From Candidatus Benthicola azotiphorus (GTDB taxonomy: Bacteria > Gemmatimonadota > Gemmatimonadetes > Palauibacterales > Palauibacteraceae), in assembly GCA_947581745.1 (NCBI GenBank), contig CANPVW010000306.1, positions 1-13,556 of the forward strand: DNA of 13,556 nucleotides. Reading direction: 5' to 3'. The notes under the pieces are model-generated. The model did not search any database and had not been told where the DNA came from. It saw nothing but the letters and a program-made list of their open reading frames with translations. This document shows, piece by piece, positions 6,172 to 13,556 of the stretch; within the stretch, counting starts at the first letter, position 1; each line of letters starts with the position of its first letter. Made by a program: the position numbers and the translations under genes.

Positions 6172-8643
6172 ATGTACGATCCACAGACGGTAGAAGAGAG
6201 ATGGCAGTCCTTCTGGGCCGCCCGCCGGACGAACGAGCCCGATCTCGATCGGGCCCCGAGTCCGTTCTACAACCTGATGATGTTCCCGTATCCGTCGGCG
6301 GAAGGCTTGCACGTCGGGAACCTGTATGCTTTCACCGGCGCTGATTTCCACGGTCGATTCCAGAGGTTGAGGGGCAGGGACGTGTTCGAGCCGATCGGTT
6401 TCGACGCGTTCGGCATTCACTCGGAGAACTACGCTCTGAAGGTCAACGCCCACCCGATGGACCTCATTCCCAGGAGCATCTCGAACTTCACGCGCCAGCT
6501 GAGACGCTCGGGGATCATGTACGACTGGTCCCACACCGTCGACACCACGGATCCGGCCTATTACCGCTGGACGCAGTGGATCTTCCTTCAACTGTACCAC
6601 GCCGGCCTCGCGGTGAAGAAGGAGGCGCCCGTCAACTGGTGTCCCTCCTGCAAGACGGTCCTCGCCAACGAACAGGTCGAGGGAGGGAAGTGCGAGCGCT
6701 GCGGCACGGAGGTGGGCCAGCGTCTGCTCAGTCAGTGGTTCTTCAGGATCACCGCGTACGCCGAGCGGCTGCTCGCCAACCTGGACTGGATCGACTGGTC
6801 GCCGTCCACGCTCACCGCGCAGCGCAACTGGATCGGCCGCTCCGAGGGCGCGCTGCTCCGTTTCCGACTCGCGGGACACCCCGACGCGACGCTGGAAGTC
6901 TTCACGACCAGGCCGGACACGATCTTCGGAGCGACGTTCATGGTCCTCGCCCCCGAGCATCCGCTCGTGGAGCGTCTCACGAGCGACGATCGCCGCGCCG
7001 AAGTCGATGCCTATCGGACCACGGCCGCCGCGGTGGACCTGGTGGAGCGGCGGAAGACCGAGGAGCGAACCAAGACGGGCGTCTTCACGGGCGGCTGCGC
7101 CCTGAATCCGGCCACGGGTGAGGAGATCCCGGTCTGGATCGCGGACTACGTGCTGATGGAATACGGGACGGGGGCGATCATGGCCGTGCCCGGACACGAC
7201 CAGCGGGACTTCGACTTCGCACGCCAGTTCGGCCTGGAGATCCGACCAGTAGTCGCAGCGGGCGCGACCGTCGATGCGATGGACGACCCGGCATCGGTGA
7301 ACATCGAGCTCGGAGACGAGGCCTTCGTCGAGCATACGGAGGGTGAGCGGCTCATCAACTCGGGCCGGTTCAGCGGCCTGCCGGCCGCGGAAGGGGCCGA
7401 CCGGATCGTGGAATGGCTGGGAGAGAAGGGCCTCGGTGAGCCGAAGGTGAACTACCGCCTGCACGACTGGTGCATCTCGCGGCAACGCTACTGGGGGCCG
7501 CCGATCCCCGTTCTCTACTGCGACTCGTGCGGCACGGTGCCAGTGCCTGAGGAGGACCTCCCGGTCGTCCTCCCGTACCTGGAACATTTCAAGCCGGGGG
7601 ACGATGGAATCGCGCCGCTCGCGAAGGAAGAGTCGTTCCATCGCGCCGAGTGTCCCTCGTGTGGCGGTCTCGCCAGGCGCGAGACCGATGTGTCGGACAC
7701 GTTTCTGGACAGTGCCTGGTACTTCCTCCGGTATCCCAGCTCGGACTTCGACGACCGCCCGCTCGATGCCGGGCGGACGGAGCGCTGGCTGCCGGTGGAC
7801 ATGTACATCGGAGGGGAGGAGCACGCCGTGCTCCATCTTCTGTATTCCAGGTTCATCACCATGGTGCTGCACGATCTCGGGCACGTTCCGTTCGAAGAGC
7901 CCTACACGCGCTTTCGGAAACACGGGCTGATCATCCGCGAAGGCGCCAAGATGTCGAAGACGAAGGGAAACGTGGTCAATCCGGACGAGTACATCGACCG
8001 CTACGGGGCGGACGCATTCCGCACCTACCTGATGTTCCTGGGGCCCTATCAGGAAGGCGGCGACTTCAGGGACAGCGGGATCGCGGGACCGCAGCGATTC
8101 CTGTCACGCACGTGCGATGCCGTCGATGCCGCGGTCGAGAAGGCAGCCGGCGGTTTTCCCGACCCGTCCGTCGAGCGCGCGATCCATCTGACGATACGGC
8201 AGGCCACGGAAGACTTCGAGAGGCTGTCGTTCAACACGGCGATCGCGGCCCTCATGGAGCTCCTCAACTCACTGCGGGCCGGAGGCAGAATTCCGACGCT
8301 GGACGAGGTCCGGCCGCTGGTGATCATGCTCGGCCCGATAGCGCCTCACCTGGCGGAGACTCTGTGGGAGCGAATCGGAGGCGAGCCGAGCCTGTTCGAC
8401 AACGGCTCGTGGCCGGAATTCGATCCCGGGAAGATCGCCACGGACACCGTCGAGATCCCCGTGCAGGTAAACGGGAAGCTGCGAGCCACGATCTCGCTGG
8501 AACGGGGCGCGACCGAGGATGCGGCGCGGCACGCTGCCCTGACGGACCCTTCCGTGCAGCGCCACGTCGGGTCGGGGGCGATCCGGAAGACGATCTACGT
8601 GCCGGATCGGCTGTTGAACCTCGTGGTGGGGCCTACCAGCTGA
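6172..8643 (+). CDS. leuS: Leucyl-tRNA synthetase
   Basis: An 823-residue cytoplasmic class I aminoacyl-tRNA synthetase that charges tRNA-Leu. The HIGH motif is HVGN (47-50) in PYPSAEGLHVGN. The KMSKS loop is KMSKTKGN (593-600). A zinc-knuckle-like pair (WCPSC, CERC) lies around 160-182, and a second set (CDSC, CPSC) around 450-500. The CP1 editing domain has TTRPDT (245-250) and the aspartate that positions mischarged amino acid (D343, in GHDQRDF). The C-terminal anticodon-binding region and the NGKLRATI segment follow. The length is normal. The region around the active site reads GFDAFGIHSEN instead of the usual GWDAFGLPAEN, so it belongs to a divergent clade. The frame starts at ATG 6109, adding 21 poorly conserved-looking residues. 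I prefer 6172 because family members begin just before YDP, but 6109 cannot be excluded. Confidence 0.97.
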   Translation: MYDPQTVEERWQSFWAARRTNEPDLDRAPSPFYNLMMFPYPSAEGLHVGNLYAFTGADFHGRFQRLRGRDVFEPIGFDAFGIHSENYALKVNAHPMDLIPRSISNFTRQLRRSGIMYDWSHTVDTTDPAYYRWTQWIFLQLYHAGLAVKKEAPVNWCPSCKTVLANEQVEGGKCERCGTEVGQRLLSQWFFRITAYAERLLANLDWIDWSPSTLTAQRNWIGRSEGALLRFRLAGHPDATLEVFTTRPDTIFGATFMVLAPEHPLVERLTSDDRRAEVDAYRTTAAAVDLVERRKTEERTKTGVFTGGCALNPATGEEIPVWIADYVLMEYGTGAIMAVPGHDQRDFDFARQFGLEIRPVVAAGATVDAMDDPASVNIELGDEAFVEHTEGERLINSGRFSGLPAAEGADRIVEWLGEKGLGEPKVNYRLHDWCISRQRYWGPPIPVLYCDSCGTVPVPEEDLPVVLPYLEHFKPGDDGIAPLAKEESFHRAECPSCGGLARRETDVSDTFLDSAWYFLRYPSSDFDDRPLDAGRTERWLPVDMYIGGEEHAVLHLLYSRFITMVLHDLGHVPFEEPYTRFRKHGLIIREGAKMSKTKGNVVNPDEYIDRYGADAFRTYLMFLGPYQEGGDFRDSGIAGPQRFLSRTCDAVDAAVEKAAGGFPDPSVERAIHLTIRQATEDFERLSFNTAIAALMELLNSLRAGGRIPTLDEVRPLVIMLGPIAPHLAETLWERIGGEPSLFDNGSWPEFDPGKIATDTVEIPVQVNGKLRATISLERGATEDAARHAALTDPSVQRHVGSGAIRKTIYVPDRLLNLVVGPTS

Positions 8644-8941
8644 CGGTCCCTTCCTCGGAGGAGTCGATCTCCGCTTCTTCCCCGCCTTCCCCGAACAGGA
8701 AGGACCGCAGGTTGGTCAGCAGGAACTCACGTGAGCGGGGCTCGCGCACGTCGAGCCCGTAGTGGTTGATCAGCAGCATCTGCCGCTGCTTCCACTCGTC
8801 CCAGCATTCCGTGCAGATCTCGGCGGCCAGCTTCTGTCCCAGCTCGTTGGGAAACGGCTGTCGGGGGAGCGGCTCGCGGTCCGGGCGCTCACACCGTGCG
8901 CACCGCATCCCGTCCGGGCGGATCGGTTCTTCCCCGGTCAT
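8633..8941 (-). CDS. YggX-like Fe(2+)-trafficking family protein with two CXXC pairs
   Basis: A 102-residue protein. Residues 27-83 match the YggX/Fe(2+)-trafficking family, small proteins linked to protection of iron-sulfur clusters: FPNELGQKL, then WDEWKQRQMLLINHYGLD, then the FLFG end. Unlike E. coli YggX, with a single N-terminal cysteine, it has CARC (14-17) and CTEC (43-46), a likely zinc- or iron-binding ribbon. An acidic tail (GGEEAEIDSSEEG) closes it. The frame is open far upstream inside the stress-protein gene, but only this part has family similarity. The ATG at 8941 begins five bases after the stop of that gene; the ATG at 8908 is an alternative just before the first CXXC. Its last 11 bases overlap the 3' end of leuS on the other strand. 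Function by family is moderately supported. Confidence 0.75.
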   Translation of the reverse strand: MTGEEPIRPDGMRCARCERPDREPLPRQPFPNELGQKLAAEICTECWDEWKQRQMLLINHYGLDVREPRSREFLLTNLRSFLFGEGGEEAEIDSSEEGTVSW

Positions 8942-8946
8942 CCGGC

Positions 8947-9819
8947 TCAGACCGGCACCGTGAGGACGGAGCAGTTCGCGCCCTGGATGACCTGGCGGGT
9001 GATCCCGCCGAGCAGGACACGCTCGGTGAACGCGGGAGCGTGATACTTGCCGATCACGATCAGGTCCACCGCCTCGGCCTCCGCCGTGGTCAGGATGTGG
9101 TTGACGATCGGCCGGCCGCGGACGATCGAGACCTGCGTGTCGAGCTGTTCCCGCAGGTCCTCGGGAATCCTGTCCAAGGCCTCCGCCCGCGCACGTTGCT
9201 CGATGCGCCTGAGCGTTTCCTCGACCTTTGTGGGGGAGCTGACTGCTCGGAGATAGGCCTGAAGAGTGCCCGGCATCGCGTGCAGGAGCAGCAGCCGCGC
9301 ATCGAAGTAGGCTGCGTATCGAGCGGCCGTCGCTGCAATCGGCGCGCTTCCGTCCCTCAGATCGAGGGCGGCGAGGATCGTCTTGTCCCTCTCCTGCCGG
9401 ATCGGCCTCCACACGAGCACCGGTACCGTCGCCTTCCTGACGATCGCGACGCAGGTGTTGCCGAGCTCATCGGACTGCCACATCCGCTTCTGGTGCGCTC
9501 CGACCACGACCAGCTGCGCACGGATCTCCTCGCTGACCGCCGCGAGTGCCTCCGGCGGCCACCCGGCACGGACCTCGATCCTCGCCTCGATCCCGCACTG
9601 CCGCGCGATTTCCTCGAGGTTGGCGCGGGCGTCCAGGTCCCTCTCCCGCACGATGTCGAGCTTGGAGCCGAATTCCCGGACCAGGTAGCCGGGGACCCCG
9701 AGCGGCTCGATCGAGTGGAAGAGCGCTATCTCTGCTTCGGGGAACCGGGAAACCGCCCACCTGACGGTCTCGACCGAAGTGTCCGAGAAATCGATGCCGA
9801 CGAGGATGCTCTGATACAT
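8947..9819 (-). CDS. Universal stress protein with two tandem Usp domains
   Basis: A 290-residue cytoplasmic protein with two Usp (alpha/beta nucleotide-binding-like) domains, about residues 1-138 and 145-290. The first begins MYQSILVGIDFSDTS; both end in the typical strand (VPVLVW at 132-137, CSVLTVPV at 283-290). The G-x2-G-x9-G-S/T ATP motif is degraded in both copies: GAHQ with GNT at 107-122, and GKYH with GGIT at 257-274. ATP binding is therefore doubtful. The ATG at 9817-9819 gives the natural N-terminus; the longer frame to 9897 would lie in the aminopeptidase gene. It starts 11 bases after that gene's stop and is followed after five bases by the YggX-like gene, so the three probably share a transcript. 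A role in stress response is by family. Confidence 0.9.
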   Translation of the reverse strand: MYQSILVGIDFSDTSVETVRWAVSRFPEAEIALFHSIEPLGVPGYLVREFGSKLDIVRERDLDARANLEEIARQCGIEARIEVRAGWPPEALAAVSEEIRAQLVVVGAHQKRMWQSDELGNTCVAIVRKATVPVLVWRPIRQERDKTILAALDLRDGSAPIAATAARYAAYFDARLLLLHAMPGTLQAYLRAVSSPTKVEETLRRIEQRARAEALDRIPEDLREQLDTQVSIVRGRPIVNHILTTAEAEAVDLIVIGKYHAPAFTERVLLGGITRQVIQGANCSVLTVPV

Positions 9820-9830
9820 GGCGCTCGAAC

Positions 9831-10910
9831 CTAGCGGGCCGCGGTCTCGCCCGCACGCTCGGGCCGGGGATCGAGGAGCCGGTCGAGCGCCTCCCACCCG
9901 TCTCCGTCCCCGGTCTCCCGGATGACCTGCCGCACGGCAGTCGTCAGGTCACCCGATCTCTCGTACAGGATCTCCATGTCGTCGAGGCGCGTGTAATAGA
10001 GCATGCGCGACAGGAGCCACGCGTTGTTGACGCGCTCCGGATCGAGGCCGCCGTATCGCCCCGACCGGAATTGCTGCTGCACTTCCGATTCGAACCGGTT
10101 TGCCGCCTCCCTGAGGATTCGCTGTTTCTCCGCCCGCATCTCGTCGGCGGGAAGCGCAGACCGATACAGTGCTTCGAGCGGGTCGAGCATCGAGTGGAAG
10201 AACCGGCCGAACACCCGCATGTCGAACCAGCGGTCCCGGGCCTCCTCGCACAGGCCCTCATCGGCTTCAGCATCGCAGAAGAAGGAGATCGCTCCCCGAT
10301 GTCCGACGAAGTTGGCGAAGCTCTCGTTGAACCTGGCCTGACCCGCGGGAAAGAACGTGCTGTGCGTGATCTCGTGAATGACCGTTTCCACGATGCTGAC
10401 GCTGTCGGCGCTCAGTGTTGTCGACATCAACGGATCGGGGAACCAGCCCAGAGTGCTGAAAGCGGACGATGGTCTTACCCACGTGTCGTAGCCCTGCGAG
10501 TCCAGCTTCTCGGCTTCCCGGCGCGCCTTCCCGAAGTCGAAGTAGCCCTTGTAGGGAACCCGTCCGACGATCGGGAACCACCAGGTCTTCCACCTGAGCT
10601 CGAACTCGGGTGCCGCGTTCACCACCATCAGGAGCGTGTCTCGCTCGATCTCCACGAAGCTCGTAAACGCATCTCCCGGCTCGAGATCGAGCTTCCGCTC
10701 CGCGAATTCGCGTGCGTGCTGCACGAGGCGGAGCTTGTCTCGCAGATCGGCCGGTGTGGTCGTGTCGTGCACGACCTCCTGGATGGGCCGGCGGGCCGAG
10801 AGGATCTTCGCCTCCTCCCAGCCGGCGCGCATCACGTAACCGGGCGAACAGGCCGAAACGAGCGTCATGGCGGCGGCGCTGGCGGTCCAGGGCGTGGTGC
10901 GTCGTGTCAT
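9831..10910 (-). CDS. Putative zinc aminopeptidase lipoprotein (Pfam Aminopep-like family)
   Basis: A 359-residue exported protein. The N-terminus (MTRRTTPWTASAAAMTLVSAC) is a lipoprotein signal with Cys21 at the lipobox LVSAC. GYVMRAGWEEAKIL (24-37), PIVGRVPYKGYFD (113-125) and FSTLGWFPDPLMST (151-164) are hallmarks of the uncharacterised predicted aminopeptidase family (PF10023 as I recall it). HEITH (179-183) is an HExxH zinc motif, and E196 in FNESFAN is the likely third ligand. It probably acts as a metallopeptidase on the periplasmic side, substrate unknown. A GTG at 10974-10976 overlaps the methyltransferase stop as GTGA and would add 22 residues. The ATG at 10910 gives a more normal signal peptide, so I chose it. 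Family assignment is firm; enzymatic activity is predicted only. Confidence 0.88.
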   Translation of the reverse strand: MTRRTTPWTASAAAMTLVSACSPGYVMRAGWEEAKILSARRPIQEVVHDTTTPADLRDKLRLVQHAREFAERKLDLEPGDAFTSFVEIERDTLLMVVNAAPEFELRWKTWWFPIVGRVPYKGYFDFGKARREAEKLDSQGYDTWVRPSSAFSTLGWFPDPLMSTTLSADSVSIVETVIHEITHSTFFPAGQARFNESFANFVGHRGAISFFCDAEADEGLCEEARDRWFDMRVFGRFFHSMLDPLEALYRSALPADEMRAEKQRILREAANRFESEVQQQFRSGRYGGLDPERVNNAWLLSRMLYYTRLDDMEILYERSGDLTTAVRQVIRETGDGDGWEALDRLLDPRPERAGETAAR

Positions 10911-10972
10911 GTCCACCGGGCGTCGGTGCGGCTCATTCTGCCTCCTCGTCACAGCCGCCGAGCGGGCGGCCT

Positions 10973-12061
10973 TCACTTCCCTCTCACGTAATAGACCCGT
11001 TCACGGACCGCGTTCCCACTGTAACGCCGGTTGGGCCCATCCGAATCGCTCCGGTACCGCCGGTACCCCCGGGTGAAGACACGGTAGCTGTCCGGATCGC
11101 CGGACTCGCGCAGGGCCGATTCGATCTTCTCCTCGGGAAGCAGCCCCTCGTCGTTGTAGCTCAGCAGCACGTGTCCCGCGTCCGCGACGTCCAGGACGGA
11201 CCGCAGAGCCTCCTCGCAGCGACCGCGCCGACACCAGTCCGAGCGCAGATCGTCGTCCGGGATGAGTCCGGTCTTCCCCCGCAGCTCCGGTGGCGGTCTC
11301 CATCCCTGCGCCAGGAGCTCGGGAAGGTGGTAGTACCCCGGATACTGTCTCTCGTTGTACGGAGGGTCCAGGTAGAGAAGGTCCACCGTGCCGATGGCCC
11401 GCAGCAACCCTTCCGCCCCGCCGCGATATGCCGAGCTGCCGACGGCGGAGAGCGTCGGCGGAACGGTCGGACGGATGGGTCTCAGGCGAAGCGGCCTCGT
11501 AGCGTTGGGCTGCCAGCTCTTCACGAACGAGGCGTACACCCCCGTCGTGTTCGCCACGCGGTCCGCCGCCTGGATGAGGGTCGCGATCAGCAGCTGCTCC
11601 TCCCGGCGGTCGATCGCGCCCGAGAGACTCCAGGCCGAGATGCGCTCCCGCACAGTGTCGATGGCGGCACCGTTCTCCGCTGTGAAGTACATCCGCCCGT
11701 GCTTTTGGCCGTCCACTCCATGCGGCGTGTAGTGCTCCGCTACGAAGCCAGGCTCGCGCGGCAGGCCTTCGAGCACCCGGAGCACGGCCGAGTAGCTGTT
11801 GGATCGACGACTTCCGGCGCTCCCGAGGACGGTCCCGGAGTAGCCCGGCGTTCGATCGAGCTCGACCCTCGCGACCTGGTACGCGTAGGACGCCGCCATC
11901 AGATCGCCGCAATGGACTCGCCAGCCCGCCGACTTGAGCGCACGTCCCACGCTGGCCGTGCCCGCGAACGGGTCGCAGGCCACTCCGCCTTGAAGACCGA
12001 GCTCCTCCAGAGTCTGCAGGAGGAACGGGACGAGTTTCGTCTTGTTTCCGATGTATCGCAC
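10973..12061 (-). CDS. D12-class DNA adenine N6-methyltransferase, no restriction partner visible
   Basis: A 362-residue S-adenosylmethionine-dependent DNA methyltransferase. Motif X is RYIGNKTKL (2-10), motif I is CDPFAGTASVG (29-39), and the catalytic motif IV is DPPYNERQY (232-240). Motif order X, I, IV marks the alpha/D12 type. Internal segments such as RMYFTAENG, AADRVANTTGVYASF and LLSYNDEG match a widespread family of chromosomal adenine methylases. The start is GTG (12059-12061), directly before RYIGNK, with GAGG five bases upstream at 12067-12070. No endonuclease or specificity gene lies in the window, so it may be a solitary methyltransferase, or part of a system whose other gene is elsewhere. 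Its stop lies 62 bases from the ATG of the aminopeptidase gene, or overlaps its GTG. Target sequence cannot be read from this. Confidence 0.92.
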   Translation of the reverse strand: MRYIGNKTKLVPFLLQTLEELGLQGGVACDPFAGTASVGRALKSAGWRVHCGDLMAASYAYQVARVELDRTPGYSGTVLGSAGSRRSNSYSAVLRVLEGLPREPGFVAEHYTPHGVDGQKHGRMYFTAENGAAIDTVRERISAWSLSGAIDRREEQLLIATLIQAADRVANTTGVYASFVKSWQPNATRPLRLRPIRPTVPPTLSAVGSSAYRGGAEGLLRAIGTVDLLYLDPPYNERQYPGYYHLPELLAQGWRPPPELRGKTGLIPDDDLRSDWCRRGRCEEALRSVLDVADAGHVLLSYNDEGLLPEEKIESALRESGDPDSYRVFTRGYRRYRSDSDGPNRRYSGNAVRERVYYVRGK

Positions 12062-12123
12062 GCATGCCTCATCAACGGTGAGCCGTCGCGAATGATACGC
12101 CCTGTCCTGCTGACGGAGCGAGG

Positions 12124-12151
12124 GTCCGGCGTGGGCCGCCCGGGGCCGGAC
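12124..12151. other. GC-rich hairpin in the gap between the methyltransferase and waaA
   Basis: GTCCGGC (12124-12130) and GCCGGAC (12145-12151) form a perfect seven-base stem with a 14-base loop whose GGG/CCC could pair further. It lies in the 129-base divergent gap 12062-12190, likely in or near the waaA leader. A possible minus-strand -10 (TATCAT, plus-strand ATGATA at 12092-12097) for the methyltransferase has no good -35. Random hairpins are common in sequence this GC-rich. Confidence 0.3.
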
Positions 12152-12190
12152 GCGGGTGCCGGGAAGGATCGGGGAACGTAGTTTGGGACC

Positions 12191-13528
12191 GTGAGCCTGC
12201 TCGAGAGCGTCTACAACGTGGCGGTGAATGTGCTGCGACCGCTTCTGCCCGCCTTCGGTGCGGCGTCTCCGAAGGTGTCAGCCGCCGTGGAGGGCCGTCG
12301 GGCCGCCGCGGCGGCGATCGCTCGCTGGGCGGAAAGGGAGCGCGATCCGTTCCGACCTCTCCTCTGGTTGCACGGCGCCTCCGCGGGCGAGCTCGCGGGG
12401 GCGATTCCGGTCGTGGATCGCCTGCGCGAGACGAGCCCCGGACTGCAGCTCCTCGTCACGTATTCATCGCCTTCCGCCGAGGGCGTGCTCGACGAACTCG
12501 TCGCGGACTACGCGGGGTATCCGCCCCTCGAGACGATGGCCAGCTGCAGGGAGGCGGTGGAGAGCTCCCGGCCGGACGCCATGGTGTTCGCCAAGCTCGA
12601 TGCGTGGCCTGCCCTCACTCGCGTCGCCTCCGATGCCGGAGTGCGCCTCGGGATGATCAACGCGACGGTCCGGCCGAGCAGCAGTCGGCTCCGAGGTCCC
12701 GGGCGCCAGCTCCTGACGCCGAGCTATCGCAGACTCGACAGCGTGGGAGCCGTGTCCGAGGACGAGATCGCCCGCCTCGAACTTCTCGGGACGAGGCCGG
12801 AGGCGATCCAGGTTACCGGAGATGCCTCCTTCGAGCGCGCCCTGGACCGGATCGAGCGCGCGCGGGACAGGGGGCCCTCGGACGGACCGCGTCTGCCGGC
12901 CAGGGGGCCCCGTACGGTGCGGCTGTGCGCCGGATCCACGTGGCCGGAGGACGAGAGGGTGCTGATCGAGGCCGTGGCGCGGCTGCAGGGCTCCAGAGTC
13001 GATGCCGCTCCGACCGCCGAGCTGGAGCTCATACTCGTGCCTCACGAGCCGGATGCCGCCGCCGTGCGGCGCATACGCGCTCTGTGCCTCGAGCACCTCG
13101 GCGTGGAGCCGCGCCTGTGGTCCACACGCGAGGGCGTGACGGAGACGGGCGAGATCAGGCGCCCCTTGATCGTCGATGCAGTGGGTTTCCTGGTCGAGCT
13201 ATACCTGGAGTGCGACATCGCCTGGGTAGGGGGAGGAATCGGCGGCGAAGGGCTCCACTCGGTCGTCGAGCCGGCCGCGGCCAGTCTGCCGGTGCTGTTC
13301 GGGCCCGTGCACGACCGTTGGGAGGCCCGCGAGCTGATGCGCCGCGACGCTGCTGCGGAAGCGCCTCCCGAGGGAGTTCCCGCTCTGCTGGAATCCCTGC
13401 TGGCGGACCCGCGCCGCCGGCGGGAGATGGGCGCGGCGGGCAGAGACTACGTGGAAAGCGGACGCGGTGCCGGCGACGCCTCGGCTCGTTTGGTCATGGA
13501 GCTGCTGGACCCCGGCTCGCTTCCCTGA
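12191..13528 (+). CDS. waaA: 3-deoxy-D-manno-octulosonic acid (Kdo) transferase
   Basis: A 445-residue GT30-family glycosyltransferase that adds Kdo from CMP-Kdo to lipid IVA at the cytoplasmic face of the inner membrane. The N-terminal segment (LESVYNVAVNVLRPLLPAFG) is the membrane-associated helix. WLHGASAGE (59-67) carries the catalytic glutamate E67. The canonical ETELWP is replaced by AKLDAWP (134-140), comparable to the K-x-E-x-WP form in Bacteroidota. The C-terminal donor-binding domain includes CAGSTWPEDE, ILVPHEPD, WVGGGIGGEGLHSVVEPAA (344-362) and LPVLFGP. The start is GTG at 12191-12193; the ribosome site is weak. It is transcribed away from the methyltransferase gene. The sequence is divergent, but motif order and length fit. 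How many Kdo residues it adds cannot be inferred. Confidence 0.93.
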   Translation: MSLLESVYNVAVNVLRPLLPAFGAASPKVSAAVEGRRAAAAAIARWAERERDPFRPLLWLHGASAGELAGAIPVVDRLRETSPGLQLLVTYSSPSAEGVLDELVADYAGYPPLETMASCREAVESSRPDAMVFAKLDAWPALTRVASDAGVRLGMINATVRPSSSRLRGPGRQLLTPSYRRLDSVGAVSEDEIARLELLGTRPEAIQVTGDASFERALDRIERARDRGPSDGPRLPARGPRTVRLCAGSTWPEDERVLIEAVARLQGSRVDAAPTAELELILVPHEPDAAAVRRIRALCLEHLGVEPRLWSTREGVTETGEIRRPLIVDAVGFLVELYLECDIAWVGGGIGGEGLHSVVEPAAASLPVLFGPVHDRWEARELMRRDAAAEAPPEGVPALLESLLADPRRRREMGAAGRDYVESGRGAGDASARLVMELLDPGSLP

Positions 13529-13556
13529 CGTCCTACCGGCCGGAGATCGGTCGGGG

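Noticed and set aside
6130..7923. A 597-codon open frame on the minus strand opposite leuS
   Set aside because: It lies wholly antisense to a clearly conserved enzyme, is rich in Arg/Val/His/Glu as expected for a GC-rich shadow frame, and shows no recognisable domain.
8942..9412. Upstream extension of the YggX-like frame through the stress-protein gene
   Set aside because: The extension is Arg/Gly/Pro-rich shadow of the Usp gene in another frame. Similarity to a known family begins only after the ATG at 8941.
11001..12065. Minus-strand 354-codon frame overlapping the methyltransferase, with an ATG start at 12065
   Set aside because: The frame offset by one base from the GTG start carries all methyltransferase motifs. 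This one is an Arg/Gly-rich shadow.

Overview
The window comes from a GC-rich bacterium (by eye about two-thirds G+C). It is Gram-negative: it encodes a Kdo transferase for lipid A-core assembly, exported c-type cytochromes and two likely lipoproteins. The Kdo transferase carries a K-x-D-x-WP motif like the K-x-E-x-WP of Bacteroidota enzymes. With the overall gene mix this suggests the FCB group, perhaps Gemmatimonadota, but that placement is an inference.

Bases 1-4004 form an electron-transport region. On the minus strand, a Rieske-fold subunit, a fused b6-type cytochrome b and an exported protein (cut by the window edge) form a tightly packed operon. Divergently transcribed is a small tetraheme cytochrome c built from two copies of a diheme unit. 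It ends at a strong hairpin shared with a converging gene for a lipoprotein with eight CXXCH sites and one CX4CH site. The unusual point is that the Rieske-fold protein has lost all four [2Fe-2S] ligands but kept the two disulfide cysteines. It also lacks a twin-arginine signal, and the cytochrome b has lost the PEWY motif of the quinol-oxidation (Qo) site while keeping all four heme b histidines. I read this as a bc-type complex that no longer does Rieske-based bifurcation and may pass electrons between quinone and periplasmic multiheme cytochromes.

Bases 4214-5337 (+) hold a small single-pass membrane protein overlapping the start of a cation diffusion facilitator, probably a zinc exporter. 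Facing it at 5354-5989 (-) is a protein with a V4R-like C-terminal domain. A recognisable promoter at 6051-6079 precedes leuS (6172-8643, +), whose 3' end overlaps that of the converging gene by 11 bases.

Bases 8633-12061 (-) carry four closely spaced genes, read in the order: a D12-class DNA adenine methyltransferase, a putative zinc aminopeptidase lipoprotein, a tandem universal-stress protein and a small YggX-like protein with two CXXC pairs. Diverging from the methyltransferase is waaA (12191-13528, +). From 4214 onward the genes look like ordinary chromosomal housekeeping. I saw no tRNA, rRNA, CRISPR array, insertion sequence or phage gene. Apart from the short gaps noted, the window is densely coding, with no gene-free stretch above 300 bases.
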